Part shown: positions 40,164 through 48,081 of the stretch, in pieces
Layout: every line of letters starts with the position of its first letter
Numbering within the stretch: the first letter of the stretch is position 1
Origin: Legionella yabuuchiae
GTDB taxonomy: Bacteria > Pseudomonadota > Gammaproteobacteria > Legionellales > Legionellaceae
Direction of reading: 5' to 3'
NCBI RefSeq assembly: GCF_900640115.1
Contig: NZ_CAAAIW010000015.1
Location: forward strand, 1 to 64,000
DNA: 64,000 nucleotides
Made by a program: the position numbers and the translations under genes
Notes under the pieces: model-generated
What the model was told of the DNA's origin: nothing
What the model saw: the letters and a program-made list of their open reading frames with translations, nothing else
Databases searched by the model: none

Positions 40164-41777
40164 ATGGATTATGATGTGGTCATTGTGGGCGCAGGTCCAT
40201 CTGGATTAGCGGCAGCCATTAAACTCAAACAATTGGCAGCACAAGAACAGCACGATTTAAGCGTTTGTATTTTGGAGAAAGGAGCAAACGTAGGGGCGCA
40301 CATCTTATCAGGAGCTGTTTTAGAGCCAGGAAGCCTTAAAGAGCTTCTTCCACAGCATTGGCAAGATGCCCCTCTCGATACACCTGTGAAGCGGGATAAA
40401 TTTTTTTATTTATCAAAACAACGCGCGCTTCGTTTACCAACCCCAAAACCTATGCACAATAAAGGCAATTATATTATTAGTTTAGGTCAATTGTGTCAGT
40501 TTTTAGCGGGTATTGCTGAAGAATTGGGCTGTGAAATTTACCCAGGTTTTGCCGCGACTGATATTCTCTATAACGGTGAAGGTAAAGTGATTGGAGTATC
40601 TACTGGTGAATTGGGCGTCGATAAAGATGGTCAAAAAACGGATCTTTATCAGCCAGGTATGCATTTACACGCGAAACAAACTCTTTTTGCAGAAGGATGT
40701 CGAGGACAACTAAGCCGAAATTTAATGAATCGCTTCGATCTTCGTAAGTCTTGTCAACCGCAAACCTATGGGTTAGGAATTAAAGAGATCTGGAGAATTT
40801 TACCTAAAAATCACAGGCTTGGCGAAGTGATTCACACGGTGGGTTGGCCATTGGATCATAAAACGTATGGCGGATCATTTATTTACCACTGTTCAGATAA
40901 CCGAGTATCAATCGGGTTTGTGGTGGGGTTAGATTATCAAAATCCGTGGTTAAACCCATTTTCTGAAATGCAACGGTTTAAAACCCATCCTTTGGTTCGC
41001 TCATTGCTTGAAGGAGGTGAGCGAATTGAGTTTGGTGCGCGTGCTCTAAGCGAAGGTGGTTGGCAATCCATGCCAAAGCTAACCTTTCCTGGTGGTGTGT
41101 TGATTGGTGATGCTGCTGGATTTTTGAATGTACCTAAAATAAAAGGCATTCATACGGCGATTAAATCCGCTATGGTGGCTGCGGAAGTATGCTTTAATGC
41201 TTTAAAAGAAACGACAGAGGAAGTGTTTGAGCTTAAGGACTATAAAACAAAACTTCAACAATCATGGTTAGAGAATGAATTATACAACGTGCGGAATATA
41301 CGCCCGGGATTTAAATATGGTCTAATACCAGGCCTTATTAACGCAGCATTTGAAACCTATGTAACTCGAGGATACTCTCCATGGACTCTATCAAACCATG
41401 CCGATCATCTCACCTTACAACCAGCGAAAGAATGTCAACAAATACATTATCCAAAACCCGACGGAGTTCTTACGTTCGATCGTTTGTCGTCCGTATATTT
41501 AACCAATACATTTCATGAAGAAAACCAGCCCAGTCATTTGAAGTTAATAGATAAATCTTTGGCTATAGATGTTAATTATAAAATCTACGCTTCCCCTGAA
41601 ACTCGCTATTGTCCAGCCTCTGTCTATGAGATAGTCCAAGAGGAATCTGGTCCAAGGTTACAAATTAACGCACAAAATTGTATACACTGTAAAACCTGTG
41701 ATATCAAAGATCCGCGTCAAAATATTGTTTGGTATGCCCCTGAAGGTGGTGGCGGACCAAATTATATTGGGATGTGA
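40164..41777 (+). CDS. Electron transfer flavoprotein-ubiquinone oxidoreductase
   Basis: Passes electrons from reduced ETF (fatty-acid and amino-acid oxidation) to ubiquinone at the inner membrane. About 537 residues from the ATG at 40164 (MDYDVVIVGAGPSG, FAD-binding GxGxxG). Other blocks: GAHILSGAVLEP, LIGDAAGFLNVPKIKGIHTA and the C-terminal [4Fe-4S] ligand set CIHCKTCDIKDP with an upstream Cys (RYCPASVYE), then IVWYAPEGGGGPNY. An in-frame ATG-less extension to 40137 is less likely. ETF subunit genes are not nearby. Confidence 0.96.
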   Translation: MDYDVVIVGAGPSGLAAAIKLKQLAAQEQHDLSVCILEKGANVGAHILSGAVLEPGSLKELLPQHWQDAPLDTPVKRDKFFYLSKQRALRLPTPKPMHNKGNYIISLGQLCQFLAGIAEELGCEIYPGFAATDILYNGEGKVIGVSTGELGVDKDGQKTDLYQPGMHLHAKQTLFAEGCRGQLSRNLMNRFDLRKSCQPQTYGLGIKEIWRILPKNHRLGEVIHTVGWPLDHKTYGGSFIYHCSDNRVSIGFVVGLDYQNPWLNPFSEMQRFKTHPLVRSLLEGGERIEFGARALSEGGWQSMPKLTFPGGVLIGDAAGFLNVPKIKGIHTAIKSAMVAAEVCFNALKETTEEVFELKDYKTKLQQSWLENELYNVRNIRPGFKYGLIPGLINAAFETYVTRGYSPWTLSNHADHLTLQPAKECQQIHYPKPDGVLTFDRLSSVYLTNTFHEENQPSHLKLIDKSLAIDVNYKIYASPETRYCPASVYEIVQEESGPRLQINAQNCIHCKTCDIKDPRQNIVWYAPEGGGGPNYIGM

Positions 41778-41821
41778 AGTAGACATACTAAATTCATAAG
41801 GATACACTTAGTCGCTTAAGC

Positions 41822-41898
41822 GTCCCAGTGGCACAGCTGGATAGCGCAGCCCCCTCCTAAGGGGCAGGTCGCAGGTTCGAATCCTGCCTGGGACGCCA
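41822..41898 (+). tRNA. tRNA-Arg (CCT)
   Basis: 77-base gene, encoded CCA included. Anticodon stem GCCCC/GGGGC around loop CTCCTAA gives anticodon CCT. Acceptor GTCCCAG pairs with CTGGGAC. Its 3' 48 bases (41851-41898) are duplicated at 44100-44147, marking it as an integration site. Confidence 0.96.
41851..41898 (+). repeat. Left attachment-site copy (3' part of tRNA-Arg)
   Basis: 48 bases starting CCCCTCCTAAGGGGCAGG, covering the anticodon arm to CCA, that recur without visible mismatch at 44100-44147. Tyrosine recombinases often integrate at such tRNA 3' ends and leave this duplication. The tRNA is intact on this side. Confidence 0.8.
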
Positions 41899-42124
41899 AT
41901 AAAAACAATGGGTTATGAGTTTTAAATTAAAGTTTTTGAAGTATTTTATTTTATTGGTGCTTACATGGGTGCTAAAATTTAAAATTGATTGATACATTTA
42001 GGCTTCCGCATCAGCGAATAGACTTAGAGAAAGAAACACTAGAATTTTGTTAGAAGCAGATTAACGCATAAACCAAAAAATCATCTAGCATAGGCATCAT
42101 TGCCAAAAGCTAGAAATATTTCCC

Positions 42125-43819
42125 TTAGCACATCATCATTTCTCGCTCACCAGTCTGTTGGCTAGCACTCTTCTGCTGTGCTTGTTGTTCCAACATTTGT
42201 AGATCTTGAGTCAGGTCAGTATATTCTCCCGCCTCAACTAATGCCAACAAGTTAGGATTTATATGCCCACTTGCTGAGGGATAGATAGCAGAAAAATTAC
42301 GTTGCATCTCTTCTAATACGCATGGTTGTAATTCAGACCATACAGCAGATAATCCTTCATTTTTTATTTGTTCTAGCGCTTGAAAGTTCTCAGCTAAATA
42401 TTCTTTCAATACTTGACGAACAACACAAGGTAACTGCAAAGCGGCAGTAGCTGGTGTAATGAAATTCACTTCACAAAGTTTATTAATTTTTGCCATACCC
42501 TCAATCATTTTGTTAAAGGTACCGCTCGCACACGCTTGATGAGATCCTGACTGTCCGTTATCTACACCTGATTCTGACAACGCGTATTCACGATCTACTT
42601 CATACAATGCCGCATAAAAACAAGCTTCTGCTGTTTCCTGGGTTACTCCTTCACGCCATTGATTCAAATCATGTACTGCAGCCCAACAATATTGTAACAA
42701 CAATCTTGAAGAAACACCTGAAGTTGCATCAGTATGAGCAGAATGAACCAATTTATTTATTGCTGAATTTAAACTATCCAATATCTCTTGATCTGAACGT
42801 TGACCAACCAAATTCTTGTCATAACATCTAACTCTTTGAGCTATTGAAATATCTAGCACTGTATTAAACGCTGTGGCATTACTTTTATAACATTCCTGTA
42901 ATCGAGTAGCCGATTTAGAAGTGCTATTATGCACACTTGCCGTATGAGTACTTTGAGGGCCATTCACGTCTTGAGCAATTCTCGCAACTGGTCTTGCCAC
43001 CTCTCTTTGCAATTGGTCGAATCTAACAAAAGGCTGATTAACTGCGCGCAAACCATCTAGATTTTCAATAATTCTGACATCAGTCCAAAAAGTACGGTGT
43101 TCTAAAAGAAAATCAAAAATCTCTTGATTTCCTATAAGATAACCATCCTCATTAACAACATGTGTTAAACGCTCCATTGCATATACTAGAGCTAAATTTT
43201 GTGGTTCTTGCAGTAGACGTCGAATATTGTTTGGATTACGTATTTCCATTAACTCAAGACGGTGTAACGCAACATGCAAAGCAGCATAAGCTGCCTGCGT
43301 AGATAAAACCATAGCTGCGGCGTCCGCCGCACCTGCCCCACCTGGTGGCGGAGGAGGTGGAGAACCAGGAAATAAACACCTCAATATGGTTATACCAATA
43401 ACAATAGGTGTTATGGCTATAGTAAACGCTAATGCTACCCCGAAAGTTATTGCTTTGATCGGTAATGCTACTGCCCATGCTAAAAAATTAAGAAAGTGAC
43501 TGTCTTTCCGCTCTTCGAGATAAGTATCTGCAATCAGTTTTCGCGACAATAAAGGTAACAGTGTAAAATCTAAAATCCCTTTTTGACCAAAACCTCGATA
43601 ATTTTTATCAAAATGATCGCCATAAAACACAGAAAATGTTTCATAAATGCCATCCAGGATTGATAGATTACGACTCCATAAAAAAGGAATAACCAAATCT
43701 AAGGTTAAATCTGGCATATTTTGTTGAAGCAGGTTCTCTGAATAAGGATGTTTTGTAGCACGAAAAGTAATACCAGAATTTGAAGACACGGGATTTAATG
43801 CAGAAAAAAAAGAATCCAT
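42125..43819 (-). CDS. Unknown large membrane-associated protein inside the tRNA-Arg insert
   Basis: About 565 residues from the ATG at 43819 (MDSFFSALNPV); AGGGG lies seven bases upstream, while ATGs at 43822 and 43849 are alternatives. No known domain recognised. Residues about 110-155 form two hydrophobic segments (LAWAVALPIKAITFGVALAF and AITPIVIGITILRCLF), followed by a PPPPPPGG run and an Ala-rich helix (GAADAAAMVLSTQAAYAALH). The C-terminal two-thirds look helical and soluble, ending EREMMMC. No signal peptide. A hydrophobic hairpin plus helical body is a common layout of type IV effectors in Legionellales, but this is only a guess. Confidence 0.6.
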   Translation of the reverse strand: MDSFFSALNPVSSNSGITFRATKHPYSENLLQQNMPDLTLDLVIPFLWSRNLSILDGIYETFSVFYGDHFDKNYRGFGQKGILDFTLLPLLSRKLIADTYLEERKDSHFLNFLAWAVALPIKAITFGVALAFTIAITPIVIGITILRCLFPGSPPPPPPGGAGAADAAAMVLSTQAAYAALHVALHRLELMEIRNPNNIRRLLQEPQNLALVYAMERLTHVVNEDGYLIGNQEIFDFLLEHRTFWTDVRIIENLDGLRAVNQPFVRFDQLQREVARPVARIAQDVNGPQSTHTASVHNSTSKSATRLQECYKSNATAFNTVLDISIAQRVRCYDKNLVGQRSDQEILDSLNSAINKLVHSAHTDATSGVSSRLLLQYCWAAVHDLNQWREGVTQETAEACFYAALYEVDREYALSESGVDNGQSGSHQACASGTFNKMIEGMAKINKLCEVNFITPATAALQLPCVVRQVLKEYLAENFQALEQIKNEGLSAVWSELQPCVLEEMQRNFSAIYPSASGHINPNLLALVEAGEYTDLTQDLQMLEQQAQQKSASQQTGEREMMMC

Positions 43820-43849
43820 CATATTTCCCCTATAAAATTTGGGGGGCAT

Positions 43850-44099
43850 TTTATCACAAAATTGTGATATGATTGAAAATTAGTCACAAATAAAATTAAT
43901 CATGAAATACAGGGCATTTACGTCTTTTGTTACTAGCTCTAATTGCTTTTTTATCAACATCGGCTTTTGATCTGGTAGAAGGAACAGCAATAACTTGTCC
44001 ACTTTGCCAAACAGCTTTTTGAATAAAAGCAAATGAGAAAAAGGTATACTTTAAAACGAATTTAAGATTTTATGGGACAATGATGGATTTAATATTTTG
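43850..44099. other. Remainder of the insert, with possible gene debris
   Basis: AT-rich sequence. A short frame from TTG 43927 to TGA 44022 reads like a signal peptide followed by a CPLC motif (LLALIAFLSTSAFDLVEG, then CPLC). An ATG at 43902 sits in another frame, so this may be a frameshifted small secreted-protein gene. No integrase gene is present. Confidence 0.35.
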
Positions 44100-44147
44100 C
44101 CCCTCCTAAGGGGCAGGTCGCAGGTTCGAATCCTGCCTGGGACGCCA
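44100..44147 (+). repeat. Right attachment-site copy (partial tRNA-Arg)
   Basis: Direct repeat of the last 48 bases of the tRNA-Arg gene at 41822-41898, ending in GGGACGCCA. The 5' half of the tRNA is missing, so it is not a functional gene. Together with the intact tRNA it brackets an insert of about 2.2 kb. Confidence 0.85.
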
Positions 44148-44150
44148 TGT

Positions 44151-45206
44151 TTAAGGACAAACCGCTGTTAAACGCGCAATTTCTTCACAAAGCGCTTCAT
44201 CGTCTTCGGACTCATGTGCCGTAGGTGTCATTTGTTTATTCATGGGTAAGGATTGAACCGCTTCCGAGGCCAGAAAATCTTGAAATACCTCGCTGCTAAG
44301 AATTGATTCAGGGACGCACTGCAAATAAAATTCAAGCAAGGAAGGTTTATCCTCAAGCTTATAGCCAAAAGAGTCGGCAACGATCATTGTCTCAAAAAAA
44401 GAATGATGGCCATTTGCAATCATATTACAAGCCTGTGCAAACAAAATTATTTTCCTCTCTTCTGAGGTCAAAGCCGGTATTAGAGGGAAAATACGGGCCA
44501 ATAAAGCCTCTGTGGATCCCGAGGCCCCAGAAATAACAGGACAACTCCTTTGTCTCAGCCATTTCGCTACATAGCTCTCTTCATTAGGCTTGTATATATT
44601 TCTTGCGGGATAGATAGGTTTTTCGAAGTAATCTATCAAATCTTTTGGCGCAAATTCATCGGAAACAATCCCCAAAGTTTGGGTACCCTCTTCCTCTTCT
44701 AAAAACTCAGATGATTTTTCAAGGACGCCTCGGTTTCGTTCATGAAACAATAAAGAACTACGTGACGGATTATATGGACTCCGTCTAGCAGATGAATCAT
44801 CAATTGGCTTGAACATACTCATTTGAGCAAATGAGTGTATTGTAATGGATGTCGCTGGTGTAAATATGTGATCCGTTAATAGCTTTACAAGATAATCTGC
44901 AGCCGGCAAATGAAACTGACTTACTACGTCAAGCAGTGAATCATACCTCGAATACTGCGTCTTAAGTTGAGAAAATATTGAAAAAAGAACTCGATCCAAA
45001 TCAAGTGAATGTGGCTTAGTTGATAAGATTCTTTGAAGGGTTTCATTTTCGATATTCAGCAGACGTTCAAGAGATATCAATAGTTTTTTATAGGCACTAG
45101 AGTAAAACTCAGGGTGTTCTAGAACAAATTTGGCCAAATAAGATTCAAAAAGAGTTACAAATACCAGGTTGTTTTTTTCATCAAGTACTGCGGCTTTTTC
45201 TGGCAT
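44151..45206 (-). CDS. Unknown protein; possible effector
   Basis: 351 residues, no signal peptide or membrane segment. I recognise no named domain. The N-terminal half is helical; the middle has a Ser-rich linker and the acidic stretch EFLEEEEG. Residues about 225-275 contain GASGSTEALLARIFPLIPAL and then NGHHSFFETMIVADSFGY, a GxSGS...GHHS pattern I associate with multicopy proteins of Legionella and Coxiella. The C-terminus (HESEDDEALCEEIARL) resembles the acidic E-block of some Dot/Icm substrates. Its stop lies 3 bases from the right att copy, so it is just outside the insert. Confidence 0.6.
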   Translation of the reverse strand: MPEKAAVLDEKNNLVFVTLFESYLAKFVLEHPEFYSSAYKKLLISLERLLNIENETLQRILSTKPHSLDLDRVLFSIFSQLKTQYSRYDSLLDVVSQFHLPAADYLVKLLTDHIFTPATSITIHSFAQMSMFKPIDDSSARRSPYNPSRSSLLFHERNRGVLEKSSEFLEEEEGTQTLGIVSDEFAPKDLIDYFEKPIYPARNIYKPNEESYVAKWLRQRSCPVISGASGSTEALLARIFPLIPALTSEERKIILFAQACNMIANGHHSFFETMIVADSFGYKLEDKPSLLEFYLQCVPESILSSEVFQDFLASEAVQSLPMNKQMTPTAHESEDDEALCEEIARLTAVCP

Positions 45207-45449
45207 GACTCAATCCTGACTAGAAGAGCAAATAATGAGCAACAATACCACAATGCACTCAAAAAAGTCAGTAAAATACGGATGAAAATTTTAGGCAGCG
45301 TAAAGGTATTGTGTCTACCTTTTCTATCTTGGGAGATGATTTATCGTCCCATCCCTGAGGTGTCTCGAGTATAAAGTGTCTTGGGTATAAATTGCTATGG
45401 GATTTCGTTAATGCGATAATAGCGCCAAATTATTTAAATGTGCTTTGTT

Positions 45450-46412
45450 ATGACTCAATTAAAATGTGCTGTTATTGGGGTTGGATACCTTGGTCGCTTT
45501 CATGCGCAAAAATATAAATTATTGGATGGTGTAGAACTGGTTGCGGTCTGTGATGTTGATTCAAGCGTTGTTGACGCCGTATCAAAAGAACTGAATGTTC
45601 AAGGCGTCAAGGACTATCGACAGCTCTTTGGCAAGGTTGATGCGGTCAGCATTTCTGCAACCACCAGCGCTCATTTTGCAATTGCCAAAGAGTGTTTACA
45701 GCATGGCATGCACGTTCTTATCGAAAAACCAATTACTGAAACCGTAGCTCAAGCCGAGGAGTTAATTTCGTTGGCTGAAGAAAATGGTCTTAAATTACAA
45801 GTTGGTCATTTAGAGCGTTTTAATGCCGCTCGGTTAGCGTTGGAAGAGCATCTCATACAACCTTTATTCATTGAGTCTCATCGGCTCGCCCCTTTTAATC
45901 CCCGCGGAACCGATGTGAATGTTATTTTGGACTTAATGATTCATGACATCGATATTATTCAGTCAATTGTTCACAGCCCTATCAAAAGTATTGATGCCCA
46001 AGGAGCACCAGTTTTAACTAAGGCTATTGATATAGCTAATGCCCGAATCACGTTTGAAAATCAATGCGTAGCCAATGTAACAGCCAGCCGAATAAGTTTT
46101 AAATCTGAACGGAAAACTCGTATTTTTCAACAAGACACTTATATCTCTATTGATTATCAAAATAAACAATTTGCGGTGTTTCAAAAGGGAGAAGGTGAAA
46201 TGTTTCCTGGTATCCCTGAAATCACTCGTCATCAATCCGCCTTTGAAAAAGGAGATGCATTACTCGAGGAAATTAAGGCTTTTGTAAAATGTATTCAAGA
46301 AGACAGTGAACCCTTAGTCACAGGTCACGATGGCCGCAATGCGCTTTCTACCGCGGAAAAGATCACGACTTTAATTAACAACCATCTAATCGCACGATAT
46401 GCGGCCGCATAA
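45450..46412 (+). CDS. Gfo/Idh/MocA-family oxidoreductase, probably UDP-GlcNAc 3-dehydrogenase (GnnA-like)
   Basis: About 320 residues. N-terminal Rossmann domain with GVGYLGRFHA (NAD(P)-binding), the EKPI motif (catalytic Lys) near residue 93, and a C-terminal dimerisation domain with LDLMIHDIDII. Its 3' end overlaps lpxB by 14 bases. In Acidithiobacillus and Legionella-type lipid A synthesis, GnnA oxidises the 3-OH of UDP-GlcNAc before GnnB transaminates it; position next to lpxB supports the same role, though gnnB is not in view. An ATG at 45438 would add four residues. Confidence 0.78.
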   Translation: MTQLKCAVIGVGYLGRFHAQKYKLLDGVELVAVCDVDSSVVDAVSKELNVQGVKDYRQLFGKVDAVSISATTSAHFAIAKECLQHGMHVLIEKPITETVAQAEELISLAEENGLKLQVGHLERFNAARLALEEHLIQPLFIESHRLAPFNPRGTDVNVILDLMIHDIDIIQSIVHSPIKSIDAQGAPVLTKAIDIANARITFENQCVANVTASRISFKSERKTRIFQQDTYISIDYQNKQFAVFQKGEGEMFPGIPEITRHQSAFEKGDALLEEIKAFVKCIQEDSEPLVTGHDGRNALSTAEKITTLINNHLIARYAAA

Positions 46413-47547
46413 ACACATTGTTTTTATAGCTGGTGAAGAATCTGGTGATCAGCATGCTGCCGAAGTCATTCATCAATTAAAATTAGAAAATCCCTCTCTG
46501 AAAATAACAGGGATTGGTGGACAACATATGAAAGCGGCTGGCGCTGAGCTCGTTAGCGAACTGGCGCAGTTTGGTGTTACCGGTTTTACGGAGGTTTTGC
46601 GCCATTTCAACGTCATTAAAAAAGCGTTCAAAGCCATAAAAGCTCATCTTAGCGAATCAAAGCCTGACTTGCTCGTTTTAGTCGATTACCCGGGATTTAA
46701 TTTGCGATTAGCTAAGTTTGCTAAACGAGAGCTTGGTTTACGTATATTATATTACATTAGCCCCCAAATTTGGGCTTGGAAAGCAGGTAGAATTCATACC
46801 ATTCGACAGCACATTGATCGAATGGCGGTTATACTCCCATTTGAAAAATCCCTTTATGAAAACGCTGGTGTACCGGTTTCTTTTGTAGGACACCCCTTGG
46901 TCAATCGTATTGAACATCATAAGCCGTTGGCAGATCCATTAACCTCTCTTGGACTACCAAAGCATAAACGATACTTGGCAGTTCTCCCCGGCAGCCGGAC
47001 ACATGAAATTAAAAAAAACATGCCTGTAGTGGCTCAGGCACTAGAGCACATACATAAAACAATTGATAATGTGCATGTGATTATTCCAGTAGCAGGTACT
47101 ATTAATAGCTGTGAGATTGAATATTTTTTACGGGACAAAACCTTTTCTTATACGTTAGTTTCTGGTCATGCTCTTGATGTTGTTGCTGTAAGCGATGGTG
47201 TAATCGTAGCATCGGGAACAGCCTCGCTTGAGTGCGCCCTGCTTGGAAAACCGATGTGCATTATTTACAAAGCGTCCTTGCTCACTTATCTCTTGGCGTC
47301 GAAGTTAATCAAAGTTAAATATTTGGGATTATCAAATTTATTACAAAATAAAATGATTGTCCCTGAATTGTTGCAATATGATTTAAACGTTAACGAATTA
47401 TCTCACATCGTAAAAGATATATTGTCAGATGAGGCGTTTTCGCAGCGAATGGTAAACAACCTGGTGGCTTTAAAAAATTCACTTTCGCCCAACCAGGCTG
47501 ACTGCAGCATTGCCAACTTGATTGACAAAGAAGCCAACTGCTCATGA
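46399..47547 (+). CDS. lpxB: Lipid-A-disaccharide synthase
   Basis: Glycosyltransferase (GT19) that joins UDP-diacylglucosamine and lipid X to form the lipid A disaccharide. 382 residues with the signatures IAGEESGDQHAA, DYPGFNLRLAKFAK, YYISPQIWAWKAGR and LPGSRTHEIKKNMP, and the C-terminal ASGTASLECALLGKPM. Complete. Overlap with the upstream oxidoreductase suggests coupled translation. Confidence 0.97.
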   Translation: MRPHKHIVFIAGEESGDQHAAEVIHQLKLENPSLKITGIGGQHMKAAGAELVSELAQFGVTGFTEVLRHFNVIKKAFKAIKAHLSESKPDLLVLVDYPGFNLRLAKFAKRELGLRILYYISPQIWAWKAGRIHTIRQHIDRMAVILPFEKSLYENAGVPVSFVGHPLVNRIEHHKPLADPLTSLGLPKHKRYLAVLPGSRTHEIKKNMPVVAQALEHIHKTIDNVHVIIPVAGTINSCEIEYFLRDKTFSYTLVSGHALDVVAVSDGVIVASGTASLECALLGKPMCIIYKASLLTYLLASKLIKVKYLGLSNLLQNKMIVPELLQYDLNVNELSHIVKDILSDEAFSQRMVNNLVALKNSLSPNQADCSIANLIDKEANCS

Positions 47548-47704
47548 TGCAAACCTTTGTTGCAAAAATCGTATGCAATCAAAGGCCTATATTCTTTCCA
47601 AGATTCTAGATTCTTGATTTCTGTTCGTGTAAAATGAATTTCTCTCTGTTTAATCCATGAGAGTACTTGGACTGTAAGATTTAACTAAAAATAAGGAAGT
47701 TACA

Positions 47705-48004
47705 ATGAATGTTACTGAATCACGAAATGTTAGCAGCGCCAGCGCAACTCAAGAAAAAGGCCTACAAGAATTGGTATATGGATTAGTTAATCGTTTTCTT
47801 GCTGAAAATAAAAATAAATCTATTTCTGGCCTTTATGACATGATTCTTTCAGAAGTTGAACCCCCTCTTTTACAAGCGGTTATGGAAAAGCGCAGAGGTA
47901 ATCAACTTCAAGCCGCCAAAATGCTGGGGATCAGCCGCGGAACTATTCGTAAAAAGCTTCAACGATATTTTGGAACAAAATACTTCCGCTTGACTGAGGA
48001 ATAA
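47705..48004 (+). CDS. fis: Fis-type nucleoid-associated regulator
   Basis: 99 residues, normal for Fis. The C-terminal helix-turn-helix (QLQAAKMLGISRGTIRKKLQ) is well conserved, preceded by the dimerising helices (LLQAVMEKRRGN). Good SD (AAGGAAG) before the ATG. There is no dusB gene upstream as in E. coli, so it is transcribed alone; a strong terminator follows. Legionella carries several Fis paralogues, so the exact orthology is open. Confidence 0.92.
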   Translation: MNVTESRNVSSASATQEKGLQELVYGLVNRFLAENKNKSISGLYDMILSEVEPPLLQAVMEKRRGNQLQAAKMLGISRGTIRKKLQRYFGTKYFRLTEE

Positions 48005-48024
48005 ACATCTTCGTTTTTACAATC

Positions 48025-48054
48025 AAGGCTCGCCATTGCGGGCCTTTTTTATTT
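48025..48054 (+). terminator. Intrinsic terminator after fis
   Basis: A 9-bp stem (AAGGCTCGC/GCGGGCCTT with one wobble) with a CATT loop is followed by TTTTTTATTTT. It lies 21 bases after the fis stop codon. Confidence 0.9.
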
Positions 48055-48081
48055 TCTGTAGTCATATTCTGCGAGGTCTCT

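Noticed and set aside
44100-44147. Second tRNA-Arg gene
   Set aside because: Only the 3' 48 bases are present; the acceptor 5' strand and D-arm are missing, so it is an att copy.
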